Shown here piece after piece: positions 18,697-26,046 of a stretch of 64,000 nt of DNA. A model generated the notes under the pieces. That model searched no databases. It had not been told where the DNA came from and worked only from the letters and a program-made list of their open reading frames with translations. The stretch is from Methylobacterium frigidaeris (GTDB taxonomy: Bacteria; Pseudomonadota; Alphaproteobacteria; Rhizobiales; Beijerinckiaceae): positions 57,860-121,859 of the forward strand of contig NZ_BPQJ01000011.1 of the NCBI RefSeq assembly GCF_022179185.1, given 5' to 3'. A program made the position numbers and the translations under genes. How positions within the stretch are numbered: the first letter of the stretch is position 1; each line of letters starts with the position of its first letter.

Positions 18697-19323
18697 ATGT
18701 TGTCCCACGACCGAATCTGGTCCGCCATCGATCATCTCGCGCAGCGTAACAACCTGACGGCGTCGGGCCTCGCCAAGCGCGCCGGGCTCGACGCGACGAG
18801 CTTCAACCGCTCGAAGCGGGTCAGCCCCGACGGGCGCAAGCGCTGGCCCTCGACGGAATCGGTCGCCAAGATCCTGGCCGCCACCGGCTCCACCCTCGAC
18901 GACTTCCTGCACCTGATCGAGCCCCGGGATACCGGATCCCGCATCGCGGTGCCGCTGATCGGCAGCGAGAGCGCGGCGGGCCATATCGGGGCCGACGGCC
19001 TGCCGGGCAACGGCAGCGTCATGGCGGAGGTGGAGCTGCCGGGCCTCGGGCCGGAGCGCTGCTTCGCCATCGAGGTCCGGGACGGCGCCCTGGCCCCGCT
19101 CTACCGCGAGGGCGACGTGCTGGTGGTCTCCCCCACTGCGGCGATCCGCAAGGGCGACCGGGTGGTGACGTGCCTGGGCGGCGGAGGCATCCTGGTCGCC
19201 GAGCTGAAGCGGCGCACCGCCCGGGCCGCTGAGCTCAGCGGGCCGGTGCCCGGCGAGCCGGACCGGGTCGTCCCGATCTCGGAGATCGCCTGGATGGCCC
19301 GGGTGATGTGGGTGCGACACTAA
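18697..19323 (+). CDS. Helix-turn-helix regulator with S24 (LexA-like) fold, catalytic residues lost
   Basis: A 208-residue repressor-like protein. Residues 5-72 form a helix-turn-helix (NLTASGLAKRAGLDATSFNRSKR) of the type fused to S24 domains in alphaproteobacteria. Residues 120-205 form the S24/LexA-type domain: FAIEVRDGALAPLYREGDVLVVSP. In active S24 proteins this segment reads GDSM with the catalytic Ser, but here the Ser position is Ala131, and the usual Lys before ELKRR appears to be Ala/Glu (VAELKRR). Self-cleavage is therefore unlikely; the domain may serve dimerisation or ligand sensing. It is monocistronic, and a hairpin follows the stop. Confidence 0.88.
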   Translation: MLSHDRIWSAIDHLAQRNNLTASGLAKRAGLDATSFNRSKRVSPDGRKRWPSTESVAKILAATGSTLDDFLHLIEPRDTGSRIAVPLIGSESAAGHIGADGLPGNGSVMAEVELPGLGPERCFAIEVRDGALAPLYREGDVLVVSPTAAIRKGDRVVTCLGGGGILVAELKRRTARAAELSGPVPGEPDRVVPISEIAWMARVMWVRH

Positions 19324-19331
19324 TACCCTGG

Positions 19332-19363
19332 CGCCTTCGCCTCGACGTGTCGATGCGAAGGCG
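19332..19363 (+). terminator. Hairpin terminator after the S24-fold regulator
   Basis: CGCCTTCGC (19332-19340) pairs with GCGAAGGCG (19355-19363); inside, TCGAC and GTCGA extend the stem after a C/T mismatch. A second small hairpin, CCGGCGC-ATCA-GCGCCGG, follows at 19365-19382. Both lie directly after the regulator's stop codon. Confidence 0.55.
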
Positions 19364-19450
19364 ACCGGCGCATCAGCGCCGGCGCTCATTCGGGCTTGCC
19401 TGGCACCGTCGAACGCGTCCGTTCGAAGGAGCGGCGGTATAAAACGGCGT

Positions 19451-22400
19451 CTATTCCGCCGCCGCCCGCTGGTTGCGCCACTGGGTCAGCAGGGCGCGGA
19501 GCGCGGCGGGCTTGAGGGGTTTGCTCAGAACCTGGACGCGCTGCGCCCCTGCCGCATCGCGCACGTCCGGCGAGCGGTCGGCGGTGAGGAGCACCGCCGG
19601 GATGTCGGCGGCGAGCGCCGCTCTCAGGCCCGCGATGAGGTCGAGGCCGGTGCCCTGGTCGAGGTGATAATCGGCCACGATCACGTCCGGGCGCAAGGAC
19701 CCGCCGAGCACCAGGGCCAGGGCCTCGCTGAGCGAGCCGGCGGTGTGCAGCGCGCAGCCCCAGCTGCCGACGAGCACCCGCATCCCGTCGACGATCGCCG
19801 GCTCGTTGTCGACCGCGAGCACCGTCAATCCGGCGAGCGGCACGGTGGCCGGGCGCGGTGCCTCGCCCAGCGCCTCGACCACCGGCCGCAAGGGCGCCCC
19901 CGGCACTGCGACCGAGAAGGCCGAGCCGCGGCCGGGCGTCGAGGCAAGGCTCAGCGGATGGTCGAGGAGGCGCGCGGTGCGCTCGACGATCGACAGGCCG
20001 AGGCCGAGGCCGCGCGCCACCCGCGCGCCCTGGTCGAGGCGCTGGAACTCCCGGAAGACCAGCTTCTGCTGCGCGGCCGGGATGCCGAGCCCGGTATCCA
20101 GCACCATCAGCACCACCCGGTCGCCGCGCCGCCGCGCGCCGACGAGCACGCGGCCCTCCGGCGTGTACTTGATGGCATTCGACACGAGGTTGTGCAGGAG
20201 CCGGCGCAGCAATTGCCGGTCGGAGCGCACGGCCAGCGACGAGGGCATCACGGTCAGGGAAAGCCCCTTCTCCTGCGCCATCGGGCCGAACTCGCGCTGG
20301 ACCTGACGGAACAGCTCCGACACCCGCACGATCGAGAGCTGAGGCTTCAGCGCCCCGGTATCGAGGCGCGAGATCTCGAGCAACGCGGTCAGGATCTCCT
20401 CGACGGCGTCGAGGGAGGCGTCGACGTTCTCGGCCAGCGTCGGGTCGGTGCCCCGGTCGCGCTCGACCAGCGCGCTGGCATAGAGCCGCGCGGCGTTGAG
20501 CGGCTGGAGGATGTCGTGGCTGGCAGCGGCCAGGAAGCGGGTCTTCGAGGCGTTGGCCTCCTCGGCTTCGGCCTTGGCCCGGGTCAGCGCCGCGTTGAGG
20601 CGGGTCAGCTCCTCGGTGCGCTCGCGCACCCGGGTCTCCAATTCCTCGTTGAGGCGGGTGCGGGCCTCCTCGGCGGCGACCGAATCGGTCACGTCGGTAT
20701 AGGTCGCCACCACGCCGCCATTGGGCAGCAGGTTGGCGCGGATCTCGATCACCCGGCCGCTCGGGTGCAGGCGCAGGCGCTGCGGCCCGGCTTCGAGCCG
20801 GAAGGCCGCGATGCGCTCGCGCACCAGGGTGTCGGCGTCCCGTGCCCCGTAGGCGCCGCGGCCGGCATTGAAGCGCACGATGGCCTCGAGCCCGATGCCG
20901 GTCTGGATCATGTCCGGCGGCAGGTCGTACAGGTCGGCGAAGGCGCGGTTCCAGACGATCAGCTTCATGTCGCGGTCGAAGACCGTGATGCCCTGCTTGG
21001 CGTGATCGAGGCCGTGCTGGAGGATGTCGCGGCTGTACTGGAACGCCGCCGAGGCGTCGTCGAGGAGCTTGAGCGCTGCCCGAGGCGAGACGTTGCGCCG
21101 GCGCAGCAACAGCGACAGGGCGAGCCGGGCCGAGGAGGCCCCGATCGCCGAGGCGAGCAGGTGCTCGGCGTGGCGCAGCTCGGGCAGGCCGGCGATCGCC
21201 TCGTCCCGCACCGGCCCGCGGCCCTGCGCTTGCGCGAAATCCTCGAAGGCCCGCACCGCCCGTTCCTCGCCGAGGAAGCGAGCCACCGTCGCGCGCAGCT
21301 CCGCCAAGGTCACGGCGCTGCGAAACAGCCGGAATGTCGGCGCGACGGGCCCGGCCTCGTCGAGGCCGGAGACCTGCCCGAACGCCTCGGCCTGCAGACG
21401 CTCGATCGCGGTCGGCGGACGCAGGAGCGAGCCGGCGATGTAGGCCAGCGTGTTGAGGCCGAGGCTCCACAGCGTGCCGTGGACGAGGCGGGGAAAGTCG
21501 TCGACGCCCATCAGCGCCGTCGGGCTCAACGCCGCGATGCCGAACGGCCCCTCGGCGATGAGCGTCGCCGCCCAGCCGTCCCCGGTGACGAGGCTCGGCA
21601 GCAGCAGGGTGTAGAGCCAGACCGCGAAGCCGACGAGCAGCCCCGCCGCGGCGCCCAGGCCGGTGCCCCGGCCCCAGTAGAGCGCGCCGACGAAGGCCGG
21701 ACCGATCTGAGCCACCGCCGCGAAGGACAGGAGCCCGATCGAGGCGAGCGCCACCTCGCCGGCGACCCGCGAATAGGCGTAGGCCACCAGCACCACCGCC
21801 ACGATGGCCGCGCGCCGCACCACCAGCACGTAGCCGCCGAGATCCGGGGCGCCGGGCTCGGGGGAGGGGGCGGCGCCCGCCACGAGGTTGCGCCGCCGCA
21901 ACGCCACCGGGATGACGAGGTGGTTCGAGATCATGATCGCCACCGCGACCGACTCGACGATCACCATCGCGGTCGCCGCCGAGAGGCCGCCGATGAAGGC
22001 GACGAGGGCGATGCCGTCGGCCCGCTCGTGCAGCGGCAGGGCGAGCACCGTCATGTCGCGCTGCACCGATCCCTCCGGGAAGAGGGCGAGGCCGGCGAGC
22101 GCCAGCGGCACCACGAACAGGTTGATGAGCACGAGGTAGAGCGGGAAGGTCCAGGCCGCCCGCCCGACATCGGCGACCGCGCGGTTCTCCACCACCGCCA
22201 TGTGGAACTGGCGCGGCAGCAGCAGCACCGCCGCCGCCGAGAGCAGGGTCTGGACGATCAGCGTCGCAGGGCCGGAGGTCTGCCCGACCAGGGTGCCGAG
22301 CCCGTGCACCGCGCTCGAGGCCTCCGGCAGGTCGCCCAGCATCCAGCCGACCACGAAGCCGCCGACGGTGAGGAAGGCCAGCAGCTTGACGAGGGATTCC

Positions 22401-22996
22401 AGCGCCACCGCGAGCGTCAGCCCGTCCTGGTGCTCGGTGGCGTCGGCGTGGCGGGTGCCGAAGGCGACCGCGAAGCCCGCCAGCACCAGGGCCACGAACA
22501 GGCCGAGGTCGCCCAGCATGTCGGCCGGTGCGCCGACCCCGTCGGTGGCGTGCAGGAAGACCTGGAGCGAGGCCGCCACCGCCCGCAATTGCAGGGCGAT
22601 GTAGGGCACCGCGCCCACCACCGCGATCAGGCAGACCAGGGCGGCGATGCGCTCGCTCTTGCCGTAGCGGGCGGCGATGAAATCGGCGATCGAGGTCGAG
22701 TTCTGGGCCTTGGCGATCCGCACCACCCGGGCGACGAGCCGGTAGCCGAAGCCCACCACCAGGACCGGGCCGACATAGATGGTGAGGAAGTCGAGGCCGG
22801 CGTGGCTCGCGAGGCCGACCGAGCCGAAGAAGGTCCAGGAGGTGCAGTAGACCGCGAGCGACAGGGCGTAGATCGTCGGCCGCACCCGCGCATCGCGCAT
22901 CAGGGTCCGCCCGGCCACGTCGCCCCAATGGGCCACCGCGAACAGGGCGCAGATATAGACGAGGGCCGCCAGCACCACCGTCCAGCCCGCGATCAT
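19451..22996 (-). CDS. Hybrid histidine kinase with sodium:solute symporter N-terminus (CrbS-like)
   Basis: An approximately 1181-residue membrane kinase. Residues 1-560 carry about 13 hydrophobic helices related to the SSS/PutP symporter family (SLAVYCTSWTFFGSVGLAS, AQNSTSIADFIAARYGKS). A linker and PAS domain (about 660-770; GITVFDRDMKLIVWNRAFADL) follow, then coiled coil, HisKA (RFLAAASHDILQPLNA), HATPase_c (NAIKYTPEG, GLGIP, GLGLGLS) and a C-terminal receiver (VADYHLDQG, LSKPL). CrbS-type proteins in other bacteria govern acetate-switch genes, suggesting a solute-responsive input, but no cognate regulator is adjacent. I start at MIAGWTVV because the upstream in-frame stretch lacks similarity. 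It converges with no gene; smtA lies just upstream. Confidence 0.9.
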   Translation of the reverse strand: MIAGWTVVLAALVYICALFAVAHWGDVAGRTLMRDARVRPTIYALSLAVYCTSWTFFGSVGLASHAGLDFLTIYVGPVLVVGFGYRLVARVVRIAKAQNSTSIADFIAARYGKSERIAALVCLIAVVGAVPYIALQLRAVAASLQVFLHATDGVGAPADMLGDLGLFVALVLAGFAVAFGTRHADATEHQDGLTLAVALESLVKLLAFLTVGGFVVGWMLGDLPEASSAVHGLGTLVGQTSGPATLIVQTLLSAAAVLLLPRQFHMAVVENRAVADVGRAAWTFPLYLVLINLFVVPLALAGLALFPEGSVQRDMTVLALPLHERADGIALVAFIGGLSAATAMVIVESVAVAIMISNHLVIPVALRRRNLVAGAAPSPEPGAPDLGGYVLVVRRAAIVAVVLVAYAYSRVAGEVALASIGLLSFAAVAQIGPAFVGALYWGRGTGLGAAAGLLVGFAVWLYTLLLPSLVTGDGWAATLIAEGPFGIAALSPTALMGVDDFPRLVHGTLWSLGLNTLAYIAGSLLRPPTAIERLQAEAFGQVSGLDEAGPVAPTFRLFRSAVTLAELRATVARFLGEERAVRAFEDFAQAQGRGPVRDEAIAGLPELRHAEHLLASAIGASSARLALSLLLRRRNVSPRAALKLLDDASAAFQYSRDILQHGLDHAKQGITVFDRDMKLIVWNRAFADLYDLPPDMIQTGIGLEAIVRFNAGRGAYGARDADTLVRERIAAFRLEAGPQRLRLHPSGRVIEIRANLLPNGGVVATYTDVTDSVAAEEARTRLNEELETRVRERTEELTRLNAALTRAKAEAEEANASKTRFLAAASHDILQPLNAARLYASALVERDRGTDPTLAENVDASLDAVEEILTALLEISRLDTGALKPQLSIVRVSELFRQVQREFGPMAQEKGLSLTVMPSSLAVRSDRQLLRRLLHNLVSNAIKYTPEGRVLVGARRRGDRVVLMVLDTGLGIPAAQQKLVFREFQRLDQGARVARGLGLGLSIVERTARLLDHPLSLASTPGRGSAFSVAVPGAPLRPVVEALGEAPRPATVPLAGLTVLAVDNEPAIVDGMRVLVGSWGCALHTAGSLSEALALVLGGSLRPDVIVADYHLDQGTGLDLIAGLRAALAADIPAVLLTADRSPDVRDAAGAQRVQVLSKPLKPAALRALLTQWRNQRAAAE

Positions 22997-23093
22997 CGGT
23001 ACCGTCCATCCCCGGCCCGGGCGGGGGGCCCGGGCATTGCTCGTGTCCGGGGCTTTAGAGCATGTCGGGGCCGGATTGCGACCCTGACCTCGC

Positions 23094-23267
23094 TCAGCCG
23101 TGGCAGGTGCAGCCGGCGTGGTCGCAGCCGGCATGGTGGGGATGGCCCTCGGCGCATTCCTCGCAGCAGAACGCCTTGCCGTCGCGGGACACGGCCTTCG
23201 CCACCGGGACGACGCAGACGCAGTCCTCGCAGGCGCATTTCACGGTCTCGGCAGGGGTGCTGGTCAT
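23094..23267 (-). CDS. smtA: Bacterial metallothionein (SmtA-type)
   Basis: A 57-residue cysteine-rich protein with ten Cys (11, 13, 16, 18, 34, 35, 38, 48, 53, 55) and five His concentrated at the C-terminus (HPHHAGCDHAGCTCHG). The CxCxxCxC start and later FCCEEC match SmtA/BmtA zinc metallothioneins, which sequester Zn2+ or Cd2+ in the cytoplasm. Its ATG overlaps the stop of the ArsR/SmtB gene by 4 bp, so repressor and metallothionein are made from one transcript. The gene is too short for most automatic callers. Confidence 0.93.
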   Translation of the reverse strand: MTSTPAETVKCACEDCVCVVPVAKAVSRDGKAFCCEECAEGHPHHAGCDHAGCTCHG

Positions 23268-23608
23268 GGTTCCGGTTCCTCTTCGGCGTGATTGTGGGTG
23301 TGATGGGCGTGGTCGTGCGGCTCGGTGAGGTGGGCGACCATGTTGCGCAGCACGTCGCGCACGTGATCGTCGTCGATCGCGTAAGCGACGTGCCGGCCGT
23401 TGCGCACGGCGCGCAGGATGCGGGCCGTGCGCAACAGGCGCAGGTGATGCGAGGTCAGCGATTGCGACAGGCCGAGCGCCTCGCCGATCTCGCCGACCGT
23501 GCGGTCTACCTCCAGGCAGGCGAGCACGATGCGCAGGCGGTTCGGCTCGCCGAGGAGCCGAAAGACCTCCGCCACGTCCGCGACCTGCTCCGACGACAGG
23601 AGCCGCAC
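23264..23608 (-). CDS. smtB: ArsR/SmtB family zinc-responsive repressor
   Basis: A 114-residue winged-helix repressor: VFRLLGEPNRLRIVLACL, recognition helix region LSQSLTSHHLRLLRTARIL, wing AVRNGRHVAYAIDDDH. The C-terminal helix ends in a His/Glu-rich tail (EPHDHAHHTHNHAEEEPEP), consistent with the alpha5-type zinc site of SmtB and CzrA, where Asp/His residues of alpha5 bind metal. It heads an operon with metallothionein (4-bp overlap). Start is GTG with GAGGAGAG just upstream; the operator palindrome ends 13 bases before the start. Metal release of DNA binding is known for the family. Confidence 0.92.
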   Translation of the reverse strand: MRLLSSEQVADVAEVFRLLGEPNRLRIVLACLEVDRTVGEIGEALGLSQSLTSHHLRLLRTARILRAVRNGRHVAYAIDDDHVRDVLRNMVAHLTEPHDHAHHTHNHAEEEPEP

Positions 23609-23621
23609 GCCGGGCTCTCCT

Positions 23622-23649
23622 CAACACATGAACACGCGCTCATGTGTTG
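23622..23649. promoter_or_regulatory. Operator palindrome of the smtB-smtA operon
   Basis: A perfect inverted repeat, CAACACATGA, 8-nt spacer, TCATGTGTTG, sits immediately upstream of the smtB ribosome-binding site. Arm sequence (ATGAACA-like core) and location match SmtB/CzrA operators, so this is very probably the zinc-relieved repressor site. Confidence 0.8.
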
Positions 23650-23691
23650 CTGCCGCAGGGTCAGATGTCAAGGGCGGATGAGGCACGCTGG

Positions 23692-23988
23692 TCAGTCGTC
23701 GTCGATATCGGCCGGTGAGCCCGGCGCCATGGGACCATCATCCTCGACGTCGTTGTCGTCGAAGAGGCCCGGCGGTCCGTCGAAGCCCACGACCCCGTCC
23801 GGATTGTCCGGCGTGACGTTCGGATCGAGTGCCGGAGGTTGGCCGTCCTGATGAAGCCTGCGCTCGAGCCGTCGCTCGCGTCTGAGATCGCGCTGGATCG
23901 GCACGTCGTCCGACCCTTGCGCGAACAAGGCTGTGCCGGCGTCGATGCAGACGACGCCGAGCAGGGCTACCGCGATCATGGCTCTCAT
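23692..23988 (-). CDS. Small secreted acidic protein of unknown function
   Basis: A 98-residue protein starting MRAMIAVALLGVVCIDAGTA, a plausible signal peptide ending near ALFAQG. The mature part has a short basic stretch (RDLRRERRLERRLHQ) followed by a Pro/Asp/Gly-rich tail (FDGPPGLFDDNDVEDD). I recognise no domain. ATG 23988 with GGGAG upstream is chosen over longer in-frame alternatives because it opens exactly at the signal peptide. Not obviously linked to the neighbouring zinc genes. Confidence 0.6.
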   Translation of the reverse strand: MRAMIAVALLGVVCIDAGTALFAQGSDDVPIQRDLRRERRLERRLHQDGQPPALDPNVTPDNPDGVVGFDGPPGLFDDNDVEDDGPMAPGSPADIDDD

Positions 23989-24295
23989 CACTGACTCCCT
24001 GGCCCCGAGACGTGATGCATTGCTGCCCCGGAACTCTGCCCTGCCGTGACGGTGCCGTCTGCCGCCACGTTCGGCGGGGGTGCCGCGCTTATCTCGGATG
24101 GCTCGTCTTGGACAGTTCGTCTTCGACGGATGTGCCCGCGCCCGAGGCGGACCTGTCATGGACATCAGCCGGGGCATGGCGGGGCCGGTGCTTCATCTCC
24201 GCGAACCATCCCTTGGGATCGCCCCCAACGCGAACGACCCCGCAGCGCGTCGGCGCTGCGGGGTCGAGAAGGAATCTTGACTGGGAAGGTACGTC
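23989..24295. other. Intergenic region with glgA terminator
   Basis: A 307-bp gap between the small secreted protein gene and glgA. Apart from the strong hairpin at 24236-24265 I see no gene, and no frame here has a start with a ribosome-binding site and recognisable product. Confidence 0.5.
24236..24265 (-). terminator. Strong hairpin terminator downstream of glgA
   Basis: GACCCCGCAGCGC pairs perfectly over 13 bp with GCGCTGCGGGGTC around a GTCG loop, about 30 bases beyond the glgA stop on the minus strand. Confidence 0.7.
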
Positions 24296-25840
24296 TCAGG
24301 CGACGGCGCGCATCCGCATCAGATCGGCGCCGTTGCCGACGACGCGGGTATAGAGCGAGGAGTAACCGTCGGCGGCCTTGTCCCAGCCGAACTCGCGGGC
24401 CATGGCGCTGCGGCGCATCGCTCCAAGGCGACGCTTCGAGGCGAAGACGTCGAAGGCGCGGCGGATCGCGCCGCTCAGGCCCTTGAGCGAGGCCTCGCCG
24501 AACAGGAAGCCGGTGACCCCGTCCTCGACGGTGTCGGCCAGTCCCCCGGTGCGGTGGGCGATCGGCAAGGAGCCGAAGCGCTGCGCGTACATCTGGGCGA
24601 GGCCGCAGGGCTCGAAGCGCGACGGCATCAGCAGGAAGTCGCTGCCGGCGAACATCCGGTGGGCGTCGGTCTCCTCGAAGCCGACCCGCACCCCGACCGC
24701 GCCGGGATGGCGCCGGGCGAGGTCGAGGAAGGCGGCCTCGAACCGGGGCTCGCCCTGGCCGGTCACCACGAGCTGCCCGCCCTCGGCGACGATCGACTCG
24801 GCCGCCGCGAGCGTCAGGTCGACGCCCTTCTGGTGCACGAGGCGCGACACGATGGCGAAGAGCGGGCCGCGTGAGACGCCGAGACCGAACCGGGTGCGCA
24901 CCGCGTCGGCATTGGCGCGCTTGCCTTTCCAGTCATCGGGCTCGAAGCGGGTGGCGAGGTGGGGATCGGTGCGGGGGTCCCAGGCCTCGTCGATCCCGTT
25001 GAGGATGCCGGCGAGCCGTCCCTGATGGGCGCGGGTGCGCAGCAGCCCGTCGAGGCCACAGCCGAATTCCGGCGTGGTGATCTCGTGGGCGTAAGTTTCG
25101 CTCACGGTGGTGACGTGCGAGGCGTAGAACAGGCCCGCCTTGAGGAAGGACAGCTTGCCGTAGAACTCGACCCCGTCGATGTGGAAGGCGCTCTCCGGCA
25201 CGCCGAGGCGGCCGAGATTCTCCCACGGGAACAGACCCTGATAAGCGAGATTGTGGATGGTGAGCACGCTCGGCGTGCGCTGGCCGCGCCAAGCCAGGTA
25301 GGCCGGGGCGAGCGCGGTCTGCCAGTCGTTGAGGTGCAGGAGATCGGCGCGCCACTCGGGATCGACGCCCTGGGCAAGTTCGGCAGCCGCGAGGCTGAGA
25401 CGGCCGAACCGCAGGTCGTTGTCCGGGAAGTCGGCGCCCTGGTCGCCGTAGGGCGAGCCGTCGCGCTCGTAGAGCGCTGAGTTGAGGATGACGTAGACCG
25501 GAAGGCCGTCGCCGGTCTCGATCAGGCCGAGGTCGCAGGGCGGCATCTCGGCGCTGCCGGCGAGATGGGCCACCACCGGAATGTCGGAGTAGCGGTCGAC
25601 GACTTGGCGGTAGCCCGGGATCAGAATGCGCACGTCGTAGTGCTGGCGCAGGGCCCGGGGCAGGGACGCCGCGACTTCGCCCAGGCCGCCGGTCTTCAGG
25701 AAATCGGCCATCTCGGGCGTCGCGTAAAGGATCCGCGGCTTGAGCGAGCCGCGCAAGCCCTCCACGGCCCCTCGCGGGGAGCCGCCAGACGGCAGAGCCG
25801 GCGCCTGCGAAGCCGACCGTGCCGACGCCGGAAATGTCAT
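24296..25840 (-). CDS. glgA: Glycogen synthase (ADP-glucose)
   Basis: A 514-residue GT5 enzyme that adds glucose from ADP-glucose to growing alpha-1,4-glucan chains in the cytoplasm. The N-terminal KTGGLGEV motif (ADP-glucose binding) appears in DFLKTGGLGEVAASLPRAL; GT-B features in the C-terminal half include SRLVHQKGVDLTL, PSRFEPCGLAQMYA and RTGGLADTVEDG. An N-terminal extension of about 35 residues precedes the core. ATG 25840 is used, preceded by a G-rich ribosome-binding site. The gene sits beside a GH13 enzyme and divergent glgP, but no glgB, glgC or glgX is in the window. Confidence 0.95.
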   Translation of the reverse strand: MTFPASARSASQAPALPSGGSPRGAVEGLRGSLKPRILYATPEMADFLKTGGLGEVAASLPRALRQHYDVRILIPGYRQVVDRYSDIPVVAHLAGSAEMPPCDLGLIETGDGLPVYVILNSALYERDGSPYGDQGADFPDNDLRFGRLSLAAAELAQGVDPEWRADLLHLNDWQTALAPAYLAWRGQRTPSVLTIHNLAYQGLFPWENLGRLGVPESAFHIDGVEFYGKLSFLKAGLFYASHVTTVSETYAHEITTPEFGCGLDGLLRTRAHQGRLAGILNGIDEAWDPRTDPHLATRFEPDDWKGKRANADAVRTRFGLGVSRGPLFAIVSRLVHQKGVDLTLAAAESIVAEGGQLVVTGQGEPRFEAAFLDLARRHPGAVGVRVGFEETDAHRMFAGSDFLLMPSRFEPCGLAQMYAQRFGSLPIAHRTGGLADTVEDGVTGFLFGEASLKGLSGAIRRAFDVFASKRRLGAMRRSAMAREFGWDKAADGYSSLYTRVVGNGADLMRMRAVA

Positions 25841-26046
25841 GAATGAGCCCCCACGCCGCGAGCCGGACGGATTGCATGCGGACAATGCCGCGGCGTACCG
25901 CCACGACAACGCGCCATTCCGGCTCCGGTTCCAGTGCACTGCACAATATCAGACCGGGCGGGGACGGCAAGACAAAATTGATTAACGGAAAGCAAAAATC
26001 CCGTTTCTCGCCGCCTCCCGAAGCTGTGCCGCGCGGGGCGCAGAGC
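25841..26046. promoter_or_regulatory. glgA upstream region
   Basis: A 206-bp gap upstream of glgA with an A/T-rich patch (about 25970-26000) and an interrupted palindrome GTGCA-C-TGCAC at 25934-25944, about 94 bases before the start. A promoter is expected here; the palindrome is only a suggestion of an operator. Confidence 0.3.

Noticed and set aside
19664..23851. A 1395-codon plus-strand frame over the symporter-kinase and smtB
   Set aside because: Shadow of the real minus-strand gene; no domain, His/Gly/Arg-rich composition.
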